DNA of 64,000 bases from Variovorax sp. Root473 (GCF_001426505.1 NZ_LMEV01000017.1:1457035-1521034), one strand, 5' to 3'. Shown: positions 8,253-16,490, numbered from the stretch's first letter. The notes: generated by a model from the letters alone, not told the origin. Translations and numbers: made by a program.

Positions 8253-9860
8253 ATGGCACAGATTGGCAAGGCGCCCTGCGACGACACGCTGATCCTGCAT
8301 GGGGCGAATCCACCCACGGAAGAGGGCGCCTGCCCCGACGCGTCCAAGCCCTGGGTGCTTGCCGCAGCCATCATTGGCTCGAGCATGGCCTTCGTCGACG
8401 GCACCGTGGTCAATGTCGCCTTGCCGGCGATCCAGTCCGACCTGCGCGCCACGGCCTTTCAGGCGCAATGGGTGGTCGAGTCGTATGCCTTGCTGCTCGC
8501 GGCGCTGCTGCTGGTGGGCGGCGCACTCGGCGACCACTACGGGCGGCGGCGCATCTTTGCCATCGGTGTCGTGGTGTTCGCCGTGTCGTCGGTGGGCTGT
8601 GCGCTGGCGGCCAATGTGCAGCAGCTCATCGCGGCGCGTGCGGTGCAGGGCATCGGCGGCGCGCTGCTGGTGCCGGGCAGCCTGGCACTCATCAGCGCGT
8701 CGTTTCCCGAGAAGGAACGCGGCAAGGCCATCGGCACCTGGTCCGGGTTCAGCGGCATCACGGCGGCGGTGGGACCGGTGCTGGGCGGTTTTCTCGTCGA
8801 TCACTTCTCGTGGATCTGGGCTTTTCTCATCAACGTACCGATGGCGCTGCTGGTGCTGTGGATCGTGCACCGCCACGTGCCCGAGAGCAAAGGCGCCGCG
8901 GCGCGCGGCGGGCTCGACCTGTGGGGCGCGCTGCTCGCGACGGCCGGGCTGGGCGGCATCGTCTACGCCTTCATCGAGGCGCCGACGCAGAGCTGGCGCT
9001 CGCCGGCCGTGCTCGCGGCGCTGGCGATCGGTGGGGTGGGCAGCATGGGCTTCGTCATCGCCGAACGCCGGGCGCGCACGCCGATGCTGCCGCTGTCGCT
9101 GCTGCGCATCGGCAACTTCAGCGGCGCCAACCTGCTGACCTTGCTGCTCTATGCGGCGCTGGGCGGCGGGCTGTATTTCTTTCCGCTCAACCTGATCCAG
9201 GTGCAGGGCTACTCGGCCACGGTGGCGGGCGCGGCGCTGCTGCCGTTCATCTTCCTCATGTTCGCGCTTTCGGGCTGGGCCGGGCAGCTGGTCGACCGCT
9301 TCGGGCCGCGCCTGCCGCTGGTCATCGGGCCGGCCATCGCGGCCGTGGGCTTTGCGCTGTTCGCATTGCCGGACGTGGGCGCGAGCTACTGGAGCGGCTT
9401 CCTGCCCGCCGTGGTGGTGCTGGGCTTCGGCATGACGGTGACCGTCGCGCCGCTCACGACCACGGTGATGAATGCCGTCGGGCCCGACCTTGCGGGCGTG
9501 GCCTCCGGCGTGAACAACGCGGTGTCGCGCGCGGCGGCAGTGCTGGCGATTGCGGTGTTCGGCGCGGTCATGGCCTGGGCCTTCGATGCGGCGCTGGCCG
9601 AGCGCCTGCAGGCGATGGGTGCGTCGCCCGAGGTGCGGAGCTTTCTGGCCGCCGAACGCGACCGGCTGGCCGCGGCCGGTGCACCACCGGGTGCCGATGC
9701 GGCCACCGCCGCTGCCGTGAAGCGCGCCGTGGCCGAATCGTTCGTCGCGGGCTTTCGCTGGGTGATGCTGCTGAGCGCCGGCCTGGCCGTGCTGAGTGCG
9801 GTGAGCGCCTGGCTGATGATCCGGCGCGTGCCCACGGACACCTCGGCCAACAAGCCATGA
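8253..9860 (+). CDS. DHA2-family MFS efflux transporter
   Basis: Fourteen-helix MFS pump, 535 residues. It has the DHA2 signature MAFVDGTVVNVALPAI in helix 1 and GGALGDHYGRRRIF (motif A), and motif C at SGITAAVGPVLGGFLVD. A 28-residue hydrophilic N-tail precedes helix 1. Between helices 13 and 14 lies an extended loop with Ala-rich sequence (about residues 450-500), a usual DHA2 feature. The start at 8253 is preceded by CGGAGGCCCC (GGAG 7 bases upstream). A fragment of a FAD monooxygenase starts 20 bases after its stop, so the pump may once have been the first gene of a two-gene unit. Substrate unknown. Confidence 0.87.
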   Translation: MAQIGKAPCDDTLILHGANPPTEEGACPDASKPWVLAAAIIGSSMAFVDGTVVNVALPAIQSDLRATAFQAQWVVESYALLLAALLLVGGALGDHYGRRRIFAIGVVVFAVSSVGCALAANVQQLIAARAVQGIGGALLVPGSLALISASFPEKERGKAIGTWSGFSGITAAVGPVLGGFLVDHFSWIWAFLINVPMALLVLWIVHRHVPESKGAAARGGLDLWGALLATAGLGGIVYAFIEAPTQSWRSPAVLAALAIGGVGSMGFVIAERRARTPMLPLSLLRIGNFSGANLLTLLLYAALGGGLYFFPLNLIQVQGYSATVAGAALLPFIFLMFALSGWAGQLVDRFGPRLPLVIGPAIAAVGFALFALPDVGASYWSGFLPAVVVLGFGMTVTVAPLTTTVMNAVGPDLAGVASGVNNAVSRAAAVLAIAVFGAVMAWAFDAALAERLQAMGASPEVRSFLAAERDRLAAAGAPPGADAATAAAVKRAVAESFVAGFRWVMLLSAGLAVLSAVSAWLMIRRVPTDTSANKP

Positions 9861-9879
9861 GCCAGGAGACACGCGTCCG

Positions 9880-10011
9880 ATGCCGCCAGAACAACGGCCC
9901 ACGCGCCCGCCTTACGTCGATGTCCTGATCGTCGGCGCCGGCCTCTGCGGTGGCCTTCTCGAATCGCAGCCTGACCGCGTTTCGCGGCACGGCGATGCAT
10001 GGCCCGGCTGA
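9880..10011 (+). pseudogene. N-terminal remnant of a FAD-dependent monooxygenase
   Basis: A 43-codon reading frame begins with a good ribosome site (CAGGAGAC, 10 bases upstream of the ATG) and encodes a Pro-rich tail, then PPYVDVLIVGAGLCGG. This is the first beta strand and the GxGxxG dinucleotide-binding turn of flavin monooxygenases of the Baeyer-Villiger/FMO type. After this point similarity to any flavoprotein stops, and the frame ends at a TGA. Such enzymes usually exceed 450 residues, so this is the 5' stump of a deleted gene. It follows the DHA2 pump by 20 bases in the same direction. Confidence 0.7.
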
Positions 10012-10211
10012 ATACGGCCCCGAAGCACAACGCCGACAGGCAGAAGCACCCGGCGTGCAGCAACTGAGGCCGGGCGGATCTGAGGAGCGCCGAAAGGGAG
10101 GTTAGCCCGCGCCCATGCCGTCAGCGGCAAGCGAAATGCCTACCCTTTGGTGAAAACAACTCAGCGACGCTGCGCTAGCAGGTGCCGCCCCAGCGCCTCG
10201 ACGGCCATGGG
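10012..10211. other. Non-coding stretch after the monooxygenase remnant
   Basis: About 200 bases with no supported gene on either strand. Short frames (for example one read as RGTAMHGPAEYGPEAQ) do not match anything recognised. This is most simply the scar of the deletion that removed the rest of the monooxygenase. Confidence 0.45.
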
Positions 10212-10241
10212 TTGACAACGCGCCGTTCGGGCTTTGATACT
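10212..10241 (+). promoter_or_regulatory. Predicted sigma-70 promoter for the VOC/PhnB gene
   Basis: A consensus -35 TTGACA at 10212-10217 and a -10-like GATACT at 10236-10241, separated by 18 bases, lie 41 bases upstream of the ATG at 10282. An AAGGAG ribosome site sits at 10271-10276. Prediction from sequence only. Confidence 0.55.
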
Positions 10242-10281
10242 GAACCCTTCAGTTCATCATCACCCCCCCCAAGGAGATCCC

Positions 10282-10758
10282 ATGCAGAAGATCATTCCCT
10301 GCCTCTGGTTCGACGGCAACGGCGAGGAGGCGGTCAAGTTCTACACCGCCATCTTTCCGAAGTCGCGACTGACCGACACGCTGCTCTGGGGCGACGTCAA
10401 TCCGGCCAAGAAGGGCCAGCTGCTCACGGCCACCTTCGAGCTCGACGGTCAGTCGTTCATGGTGCTCAACGGCGGGCCCGAGTACAAGATCACCCCGGCC
10501 ATCTCGCTCATCGTGACCTGCGAGACGCAGGAGGAGGTCGACTATTACTGGGACAAGCTGCTCGAGGGCGGCGGCCAGCCCGTGCAGTGCGGCTGGCTGA
10601 CGGACCGCTTCGGCGTGTCGTGGCAGGTCACGCCGATGCCGCTGATCCGCATGTTCCAGGACAAGGATGCGGCCAAGGCGGCCCGTGCGATGGCGGCCAT
10701 GATGAAGATGATCAAGCTCGACATCGCCACCGTGAAGAGGGCCTTCGACGGGGAGTGA
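10282..10758 (+). CDS. VOC-family protein, PhnB/3-demethylubiquinone-type
   Basis: Cytoplasmic protein of 158 residues in the vicinal oxygen chelate fold, PhnB-like subgroup. The N-terminus KIIPCLWFDGNGEEAVKFYTAIFP is the hallmark of the group, followed by FMVLNGGPEY and the C-terminal GWLTDRFGVSWQV. The group is often annotated as 3-demethylubiquinone-9 3-methyltransferase, but the fold is not that of a methyltransferase and no activity is established. The start is set by AAGGAG 5-10 bases upstream of 10282; the in-frame ATG at 10234 lies between promoter and ribosome site and is not used. It seems to be a single-gene transcription unit. Confidence 0.85.
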   Translation: MQKIIPCLWFDGNGEEAVKFYTAIFPKSRLTDTLLWGDVNPAKKGQLLTATFELDGQSFMVLNGGPEYKITPAISLIVTCETQEEVDYYWDKLLEGGGQPVQCGWLTDRFGVSWQVTPMPLIRMFQDKDAAKAARAMAAMMKMIKLDIATVKRAFDGE

Positions 10759-10777
10759 ACCCCGCCGAGGTGCACGA

Positions 10778-12214
10778 TCAGACCAGCCGGCCGATCGCCT
10801 TCTTGCGCCACACCAGCCGGTAGTACGCGGTCTGCAGCAGCAGCATCGCGCCGAACGTGACCGGATAGGCGATCCAGATCCCGTCCAGGCCCAGGCCGAA
10901 GTGGCGGCTCATGAGCCAGGCCACCGGCACTTCGACGCCCAGGATGCAGACGATCGAGATGAGCGTCGGCACCAGCACCGAGCCGCTGGCGCGCATGATC
11001 CCCGAGATCGCCGAGGCCATGCCGAACAGCACCAGGCTCCACAGCATGATGTGCAGCAGGTTCTGCGCAATCTCGATCACCGGTGCGCTGGTGATGAAAA
11101 AACCCATCAGCGGGCGCGAGAACAGGTAGCCCAGCAGCACGAGCCCGCCCGTGAGCACGAGGTTCATGCCCAGCGCGGTCTGCACGATGGCGCCGAGCCG
11201 GTTGGCGCGGCCCGCGCCGATCGCCTGCGCGCCGAGGATCGACGTGGTGATCGCGATCGAGATGGCCGGGAACTGCACGTAGGCCACCACCTGGTTCACC
11301 GCGCCGTAGGCGGCCGTGGCGTTGGAGCCGTAGCTGTTGACCATCGACAGCAGCACCACTTCGGCCAGCGCCACCACGATCATCTGCACGCCGGTGGGCA
11401 CGCCGATCTTCAGCACCGCCTTGAGCAGGTGCGGCTGGATGCGCAGGCAGCGCACGAACTCCGCGTCGGGCGCGAGCGGGCTTTTTTTCTGGCGCAGCCG
11501 GAAGCCCAGCCACGTGGTCGCGACCGCGAACGAGAGCACCGAGGCCCACGCGCCGGCTGCCACGCCCAGCTGCGGCAGGCCGCCCCAGCCGCGGATGAGC
11601 GCAGGCGTGACCACCAGGCCGATGGCGGTGGAAATCAGCAGCGTCAGCAGCGGCGTGATGGTGTCGCCCACGCCGCGCAGCATGGCGGTGGCCAGCAGGA
11701 ACAGGAACACGCCGGGCATCGCGATCAGCATGATGCGGGCGTAGCGCGTGGAGTCGGCCAGCACGTCGGGCGGCGTGCCCAGCATGGCCAGCATCGGCGT
11801 GGTGAACAGCCCCCCGAACACCGCGATTGCCAACCCCAGCAGCAGGCCCACGGTGAGCGTGGTTCCCGCCACCGCCTTGGCCTTGGCCGCGTCGCGCGCG
11901 CCCCAGGCCTGGCCGATGAGCACCGAGGCGCCGGCGCCCAGGCCGATGATGAAGGCGATGAAGAAGAACATCACCGGGAAGAAGCTCGAGACCGCCGCCA
12001 GCGCGCTCACGCCGAGCATCTGCCCGACGTAGATGTTGTTGATGGTGCCGGAGAGCGACTGCAGGATGTTGCTGAGCAACATCGGCGCCAGGAAGAACAG
12101 GAACACCTTCCACAACGGACGCGGCGCACCCACCGGCGCCACGGGCACGCCGCGCAGTCCGCTCGAGTTGCCGGGGCTGGTGGTGGTGTTGCTGTTGTCG
12201 GGCGCCGCGCTCAT
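10778..12214 (-). CDS. MATE-family multidrug efflux transporter
   Basis: Twelve-helix MATE (MatE domain twice) exporter of 478 residues. Visible family features are the N-terminal LSNILQSLSGTINNIYVGQMLGVSALAAVS, the repeated half starting near residue 265 (VPTGVQMIVVALAEVVLLSMVN), and Gly/Ala-rich helices. It has a hydrophilic N-tail of about 30 residues rich in Asn/Ser/Pro. The start overlaps the stop of the DUF2239 gene (ATGA at 12211-12214), so it is translated from the same minus-strand transcript. The substrate (cationic drugs in related proteins) is not known. Confidence 0.9.
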   Translation of the reverse strand: MSAAPDNSNTTTSPGNSSGLRGVPVAPVGAPRPLWKVFLFFLAPMLLSNILQSLSGTINNIYVGQMLGVSALAAVSSFFPVMFFFIAFIIGLGAGASVLIGQAWGARDAAKAKAVAGTTLTVGLLLGLAIAVFGGLFTTPMLAMLGTPPDVLADSTRYARIMLIAMPGVFLFLLATAMLRGVGDTITPLLTLLISTAIGLVVTPALIRGWGGLPQLGVAAGAWASVLSFAVATTWLGFRLRQKKSPLAPDAEFVRCLRIQPHLLKAVLKIGVPTGVQMIVVALAEVVLLSMVNSYGSNATAAYGAVNQVVAYVQFPAISIAITTSILGAQAIGAGRANRLGAIVQTALGMNLVLTGGLVLLGYLFSRPLMGFFITSAPVIEIAQNLLHIMLWSLVLFGMASAISGIMRASGSVLVPTLISIVCILGVEVPVAWLMSRHFGLGLDGIWIAYPVTFGAMLLLQTAYYRLVWRKKAIGRLV

Positions 12215-12783
12215 GCAGCACCCCAGCCACCGGCCGACAGCTTGTGCAGGTGCACGCGCAGGTCGGTGGGCCAGGGTTCCACGAGGTCGGTGAAGCGTTG
12301 GTGCTCGCCCGCGAACAGCGCGCGCGTGGCTTCCTCGAAGCCGGGCAGGTTGCCCGCGATGGCGGTCATGAAGCGGTAGGTGGCTTCGCGCGCGGCGCGC
12401 ACGGTGTCGCGGTCGGCGTGCACGTGGCGTGCGTCGTCCACCAGCTTGCGCAGCGCCACGGAGGCGCCGCCCGGCTGGCGTGCGAGCCAGTCCCAGTGGC
12501 GCGGCAGCAGCGTGACTTCGCGCGCGACCACGCCCAGGCGCGGACGGCCGACGCCGCGGGGCGCGTCTTCGTGTTTCTCGGCTTCGAGCGCGGAGGTTTC
12601 GATGGCCTTCGGGTCGCGCAGATCGACATCGAGCTGCTCGCCGGTCTGGTCGTCGAACACGAGGCAGGCGGCGGCATCGCCACGCTCGCGCAGTTGCGTG
12701 AGCACCTGGGCCTTGGTGCCGGCGGCGACACGCTGGAAGCCGGCAAACGCAGTGAATGTGGTCGGTAGTTCGTCGGGTGACAT
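12211..12783 (-). CDS. DUF2239-family protein
   Basis: Protein of 190 residues recognised as DUF2239. It has an N-terminal FTAFAGFQRVAAG segment, a central VGRPRLGVVAREVTLLPRHW motif and WLARQPGGASVALRKLVDDAR, and a C-terminal stretch ending in FEEATRALFAGEHQRF. These proteins have no known activity; they often sit beside transporters and MarR regulators, as here. The ATG at 12783 was chosen because the upstream extension to 13269 would run through the MarR gene in another frame. It overlaps the MATE gene by 4 bases. Predicted soluble. Confidence 0.75.
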   Translation of the reverse strand: MSPDELPTTFTAFAGFQRVAAGTKAQVLTQLRERGDAAACLVFDDQTGEQLDVDLRDPKAIETSALEAEKHEDAPRGVGRPRLGVVAREVTLLPRHWDWLARQPGGASVALRKLVDDARHVHADRDTVRAAREATYRFMTAIAGNLPGFEEATRALFAGEHQRFTDLVEPWPTDLRVHLHKLSAGGWGAA

Positions 12784-12851
12784 GCGGATTCTTTTCGGGT
12801 TGTCGATCCGGGCGGAACGAAACGAGGTTCGTAATCTACCCGCAGGACGGT

Positions 12852-13292
12852 TCAGGCGTGCGGCGTGTCGTGATCGCACAGCGCCCGCAGCGCGGCATGC
12901 AGGTCTGGCAGGCGTTGCGGGTCCAGCGATTTCACGGCGTCGACGCAGATCGCTTCGACGGTGGTGATGGCGGCTTGCATCAACTTCTTTCCGCCGCTGC
13001 GAATAATCGCATGGCGTCGGGGGTCGCCATCGGTTCCCGTCGTGCGCTCGGCCAGGCCGGTCTTTTCGAGCAGCACCATCTTGCGGATGAGCGCGGACAT
13101 TGGCAACCCCAGCGTGTGCGCGAGTTCGGCCATCGGCATGGCGCCGCTGCCGCCCCGCAGCAACAGGTGGAGCAGGGTGAAGTCGTCGTAGTCCAGCCCG
13201 TGGAAGGCGCCCAGGTCTTCGTTGAGCTTCAGGCTCAGGCTGGCGTGGGCGCGGCCGAGGTCGAGGCAAAAGCCCAGTGCGTCGGTGCTCAT
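12852..13292 (-). CDS. MarR-family transcriptional regulator
   Basis: Winged-helix DNA-binding protein of 146 residues. The helix-turn-helix lies at about residues 50-75 (MPMAELAHTLGLPMSALIRKMVLLEKTGL), followed by the wing ERTTGTDGDPRRHAIIRSGGKK, the typical MarR beta hairpin. The dimerisation helices are the first 40 and the last 40 residues. It overlaps the upstream GIY-YIG gene (TCAT at 13289-13292) and is 68 bases before DUF2239/MATE in the same direction, so it probably controls the efflux pump and itself. The inverted repeat 380 bases upstream (13673-13711) is the best candidate operator. Confidence 0.88.
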   Translation of the reverse strand: MSTDALGFCLDLGRAHASLSLKLNEDLGAFHGLDYDDFTLLHLLLRGGSGAMPMAELAHTLGLPMSALIRKMVLLEKTGLAERTTGTDGDPRRHAIIRSGGKKLMQAAITTVEAICVDAVKSLDPQRLPDLHAALRALCDHDTPHA

Positions 13293-13663
13293 GGCGTGTT
13301 GTAGCCCTTGTCGGTGGTGCACTGGAGCTCCTCGCGCCAGAGCTCCAGCAGCTTTTCCAGTTCGGCCGCGCGGTCGAAGGCGGGTTCGTCGCGCTCCTTT
13401 ACCCGGTCGATCACCTCGAAGCTGAAGTGCGTCGCGCCCTGCGCGACCCAGTCGCGCTGCAGCGCCTTGTTGCGGTGCGAGCGCAGGTTCAGCTCGAAGC
13501 GGGCGCGGTTCATGGCGCCTTCGACGTCCAGGCTGCCGGCCACGTAGACGCGGCCGTCCATCAGGTTGCGAATGACGAAAACGCCGGCGGGGCGCACGCT
13601 GTCCTTGTATTGCTTGACGAGGGTACGCCGCGCTTGAGGAGACGGATTCGGAGAGGGGTTCAT
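13289..13663 (-). CDS. GIY-YIG-like protein, first gene of the MarR operon
   Basis: Protein of 124 residues with a GIY-YIG nuclease-like layout: AGVFVIRNLMDGRVYVAGSLDVEGAMNRARFELN resembles the GxY...YxG strands followed by the Arg-containing helix. The second Y-x-G (VYVAG) is present, but the first tyrosine triplet is replaced by FVIR, so catalysis may be impaired. A TTG at 13669 could add two residues; the ATG at 13663 is preferred. No Shine-Dalgarno is present, and the predicted leader is only about 15 bases. Its stop overlaps the MarR start. Role unknown; homologues paired with MarR genes occur in related genomes (from memory). Confidence 0.6.
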   Translation of the reverse strand: MNPSPNPSPQARRTLVKQYKDSVRPAGVFVIRNLMDGRVYVAGSLDVEGAMNRARFELNLRSHRNKALQRDWVAQGATHFSFEVIDRVKERDEPAFDRAAELEKLLELWREELQCTTDKGYNTP

Positions 13664-13672
13664 CTCCAAATA

Positions 13673-13711
13673 TTACCCGGGCAAAATATAAAACACAATA
13701 CACCCGGGTAA
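13673..13711 (-). promoter_or_regulatory. Promoter with paired CCCGGG operator upstream of GIY-YIG/MarR
   Basis: TTACCCGGG at 13673-13681 and its exact inverse CCCGGGTAA at 13703-13711 flank an AT-rich 21-base centre, giving two palindromic CCCGGG cores 27 bases apart. On the minus strand a -10 TATATT (complement of 13685-13690) and a -35 TTTACC (complement of 13707-13712) are separated by 16 bases. One arm thus covers the -35 and the other lies at the transcription start. This is the arrangement expected for autorepression by the MarR protein encoded downstream. Binding itself is inferred. Confidence 0.6.
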
Positions 13712-13719
13712 AAATAAAC

Positions 13720-14229
13720 TCAGCCGGCGCGCAGCCGGTGCCAGCCGCGCAGCACCCGCCGGTGCACCGCCCGCACGATGCGCCAGGGGCGACTTTCGCG
13801 CACCCGTGTCAGCACCTGGTCTTTCCATGCTTTCCAGCGCGGGTACCAGCGGGCGAACCAGGCCAGGCGCATCAGCGAGCCTTCGACCAGTTGGAAGATC
13901 CGCGCGACCACGGCCGTGCCCGCGAGCTTGGCCAGCAGCAGCACGGCCATGCCGCTGAACGCGTGGCCGCGCCCGAACAGGAACAGCGCCAGCAGCTTCA
14001 CCGGAAAGAGCAGCAGCATCGGCACGAAGAACGCGAGCAGGGCGCCCCAGGGCGGCAGCGCGCGCAGCAGGTTCTCGAGCCGCGCCCAGAAAGGCAGGCG
14101 CGCCAGCCGCGCGACCAATGCCGCGAGCGGGGCCCAGCCCCATTCCTCGAACAGCAGCACCGGCACGAGGATCGTGGTGGCAACGGCGCGAAACAGGGCG
14201 CGCAAGGCGCGCACGAGGGGGTTGTGCAT
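13720..14229 (-). CDS. Conserved membrane protein of unknown function
   Basis: Protein of 169 residues with three to four hydrophobic stretches: about 8-30 (ALFRAVATTILVPVLLFEEW), 62-90 (ALLAFFVPMLLLFPVKLLALFLF) and 95-115 (MAVLLLAKLAGTAVVARIF). These are followed by a basic, Trp/Arg-rich cytoplasmic tail of about 45 residues. No domain was recognised; similar short proteins are common in Burkholderiales genomes as hypothetical transmembrane proteins. The ATG at 14229 is preferred over an in-frame start 7 codons upstream, because it leaves a short N-tail before the first helix. It ends 9 bases before the CCCGGG operator region and is probably transcribed separately. Confidence 0.6.
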   Translation of the reverse strand: MHNPLVRALRALFRAVATTILVPVLLFEEWGWAPLAALVARLARLPFWARLENLLRALPPWGALLAFFVPMLLLFPVKLLALFLFGRGHAFSGMAVLLLAKLAGTAVVARIFQLVEGSLMRLAWFARWYPRWKAWKDQVLTRVRESRPWRIVRAVHRRVLRGWHRLRAG

Positions 14230-14319
14230 GCGCGAAGGGTATACGCACACGGCCGCGCGCCGCCGGAACCTTGCGGACCCGGCGGCGCATCGTTCGAAAA
14301 GCGGCGTCTGCGCGCCTGC

Positions 14320-14658
14320 CTACTTGCGGCCGACGCTGCTGTCTTCCGCCGGCCGGAAGAACAGGTATTCACCCCGGCCCAGTTCAGGCGTCACTTCGTA
14401 GCCGCTGCACCGCGTGACGCTGCACTGGATGATCACGACGCGCGGCCAGATGGTGGCCGAGGTCGGAAACCCCGGCATGTACTGCGGCACGTGCCAGACG
14501 CCGTAGTCGCCCACCGGCTCGGCGTTTTCCGTGCCGCTGGCGTTCTGCAGGCCGCTGCCCATGGGCATCCGCTCGATGGGGATGATCGGCGTGGCGGCCA
14601 TCGACGCCGTTGCCACGCAACAGGCGGCCAGCCAGAGAGGAATGGTCCTGGTGTTCAT
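14320..14658 (-). CDS. Small exported protein of unknown function
   Basis: Protein of 112 residues with a signal peptide (NTRTIPLWLAACCVATASMA, cleavage after the second AxA) and a mature part of about 90 residues containing one cysteine pair (IIQCSVTRCSGYEVTPELG), a likely disulfide in the periplasm. No family was recognised. It is the last of three minus-strand genes encoding exported proteins (15798-16490, 14682-15719, this one) separated by 23 and 78 bases, so one transcript is likely. The start at 14658 gives a canonical signal peptide, whereas the longer frame to 14685 does not. Confidence 0.6.
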   Translation of the reverse strand: MNTRTIPLWLAACCVATASMAATPIIPIERMPMGSGLQNASGTENAEPVGDYGVWHVPQYMPGFPTSATIWPRVVIIQCSVTRCSGYEVTPELGRGEYLFFRPAEDSSVGRK

Positions 14659-14681
14659 GGTGATGGACTCCAGATCCGACC

Positions 14682-15719
14682 TCATTGCGCGTCGGCCGGT
14701 GCTGCAGCTACCTCGTCGGCCGAGTCAGCCAGGCGGCGCGTGAGGCGCGCTTCCAGGATGTCCTGCGGCGGGGCCAGCGCGACCGGTGCCACGGTGCTCA
14801 CCATCACCGGTGCCGGTTCCGCGGCAGGTGCAGCGGCTTCTTCGGTAGACGCTGCAGCCACGGGGGCCGGTGCCACCTCCGGCGCAGACGCCGGGACGGC
14901 GGCCGCGGCGGGCGCGGGTTGCGGTGCGGGCTGTTCCTGCACCGGGGCCGCCATGGGCATCGCCTCGACCAGCGTGGCCGGTGCGGCGGGCTGTTGCACC
15001 GCCACGACCGGCGCGGGGGCCGGGGCCAACGCGACAGGCGCTGCCGGTGCCACAGGCGCCACCGGCTGGGGCACGGCCACTGCCACGGGGGCCGGCACCG
15101 GCACGGGCGCTGCGGCCACAGGCGCCGCCGGACGTGCCGCCACCGGTGCACCGCTGCCCGATGCCTGCGGTCCGAACGCACTCACGCGTTCTTCGGCGGT
15201 CATCGACTGTGGGCACTTCGAGCCGGTCATCTCCAGCGCTGCCTGGGCCTGCGGGTCCATGCAGTCCATGGCCAGCGACGCTGCCTTCATGCCCTTGTTC
15301 CAGAGCTCGCGGCTCATCTTCAGGCGCTTGCAGTGTTCGTCCGTCCAGGTGGTGCCGAAGCTCACGCCGATGCCCGCGCTGTTCGCGCTGGCGCTGGAGC
15401 TGCCCATGCAGGTGTCATTGCTGGTCGTCAGATTCGGGCCGCTCACGGAGGGCACGTTCTTGACGGTGTAGCTGCCACGGTAGTCGACGACGCTGGTCGT
15501 CGCACCCGTGTTGTTGATGTTCTGTGTGCTGTTGCTGTCCACCGTGGCTCGGCTGGTGACATCCGAGGGGGCAGAGCTGTTGAAGTTCACCGCCTGGGTA
15601 TTGCCCTGTGCGTTCGTGGTGGCCGAGCTCGACGACTGGTTGTTGGCGCCACCCGCCGTTGTTTGCGCCAAGGCGCCCGCGGACAAGCCCAGCAAGGTCA
15701 GGGCGATCAATGTTTTCAT
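14682..15719 (-). CDS. Exported protein with Ala/Pro/Val-rich C-terminus
   Basis: Protein of 345 residues: signal peptide 1-18 (KTLIALTLLGLSAGALA), a Ser/Asn/Thr-rich stretch 19-75, then a compact middle domain (about 85-180) with four cysteines (NDTCMGSS, DEHCKRLK, AMDCMDPQ, GSKCPQSM). A 130-residue tail is made almost only of Ala, Pro and Val. The middle domain, with GVSFGTTWTDEHCKRLK and a following amphipathic helix, resembles small exported proteins seen in Burkholderiales and some phage-like regions; no function is known. The Pro/Ala tail could be a spacer crossing the cell wall. It lies downstream of the Gly/Ala/Ser-rich protein gene in the same direction. Confidence 0.6.
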   Translation of the reverse strand: MKTLIALTLLGLSAGALAQTTAGGANNQSSSSATTNAQGNTQAVNFNSSAPSDVTSRATVDSNSTQNINNTGATTSVVDYRGSYTVKNVPSVSGPNLTTSNDTCMGSSSASANSAGIGVSFGTTWTDEHCKRLKMSRELWNKGMKAASLAMDCMDPQAQAALEMTGSKCPQSMTAEERVSAFGPQASGSGAPVAARPAAPVAAAPVPVPAPVAVAVPQPVAPVAPAAPVALAPAPAPVVAVQQPAAPATLVEAMPMAAPVQEQPAPQPAPAAAAVPASAPEVAPAPVAAASTEEAAAPAAEPAPVMVSTVAPVALAPPQDILEARLTRRLADSADEVAAAPADAQ

Positions 15720-15797
15720 TTTTTCGACTCCTTTGGGAAGCAGGGGAAGGGCGTGCCCCTCCCCGTTTCTGGTCCAACAACCGATCTACCCGATCGC

Positions 15798-16490
15798 TCA
15801 GGGAGCGTTGGCGGTTGCGCCAGCGATCGCGCCGCCAGCCGTGCCGCCACCGTTGCTGAAGGTCGCTGCATTGCCGAGGTGGAAGTTGACGACGCCCGTC
15901 GAACCGCCGGTCGAACCCGCCGTGGCCGAAGTGGTCGTGCCGTTGACGATGCCGTTGACTGCGCCGGAACTGGCGTTGAAGCCAGCCGTCGTGCCCGAGG
16001 TGCGTGTCACCACAGCCAGACCACCGCCAGGACCTGCAGCCGTTGCTGCGGTGTTGTTGGTGGTCGAGCCGGCTGCGCCGCCAGCAGAACCGCTCACCGG
16101 ATTCGCACCGCCGCCGGCGTAGTTGGCATTGGCTGACGAAGTTGCATTGGCCTGTGCATTCGCACCGCCTGCTGCGGCGCCGTTGCCGGTCGTTGCTGCC
16201 ACGCTGGTCACGCTACCTTGGGTCGTTGCCGTGCCGCCTGCCGTTGCGCCGCCGACGCGCAGGAATGCGTTGCCTGCTGCGCCGCCCGCTGCGTTGGCCG
16301 TGGCCGACGAGCTGGAGTTGGCCGCGTTGTAGCTCAATGCACTACCCGTTCCGGAGCTGGCGGCCGTCGAGCCAGCCGAACTGGAGGAGCCGGTCGTGGT
16401 GTTGGTGACGGCGAGCGCCACGCTGCTACCGGTTGCGGTCCCGATGCCAGCCACGAGAACCACTGCCATGGCGATAAGAGTCTTCTTCAT
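15798..16490 (-). CDS. Exported Gly/Ala/Ser/Thr/Asn-rich low-complexity protein
   Basis: Protein of 230 residues with a signal peptide (about 1-28, KKTLIAMAVVLVAGIGTATG) and a mature chain dominated by Gly, Ala, Ser, Thr and Asn, without cysteine and with almost no charged residues. Alternating short motifs such as AGGTATT, AAGNAF and NAQANATSSANAN recall secreted matrix or amyloid-forming proteins in composition, but there are no clear curlin or FapC repeats. It is the first gene of a run of three exported-protein genes, divergent from a two-component system 380 bases away. Surface fibre or adhesin function is a hypothesis only. Confidence 0.6.
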   Translation of the reverse strand: MKKTLIAMAVVLVAGIGTATGSSVALAVTNTTTGSSSSAGSTAASSGTGSALSYNAANSSSSATANAAGGAAGNAFLRVGGATAGGTATTQGSVTSVAATTGNGAAAGGANAQANATSSANANYAGGGANPVSGSAGGAAGSTTNNTAATAAGPGGGLAVVTRTSGTTAGFNASSGAVNGIVNGTTTSATAGSTGGSTGVVNFHLGNAATFSNGGGTAGGAIAGATANAP

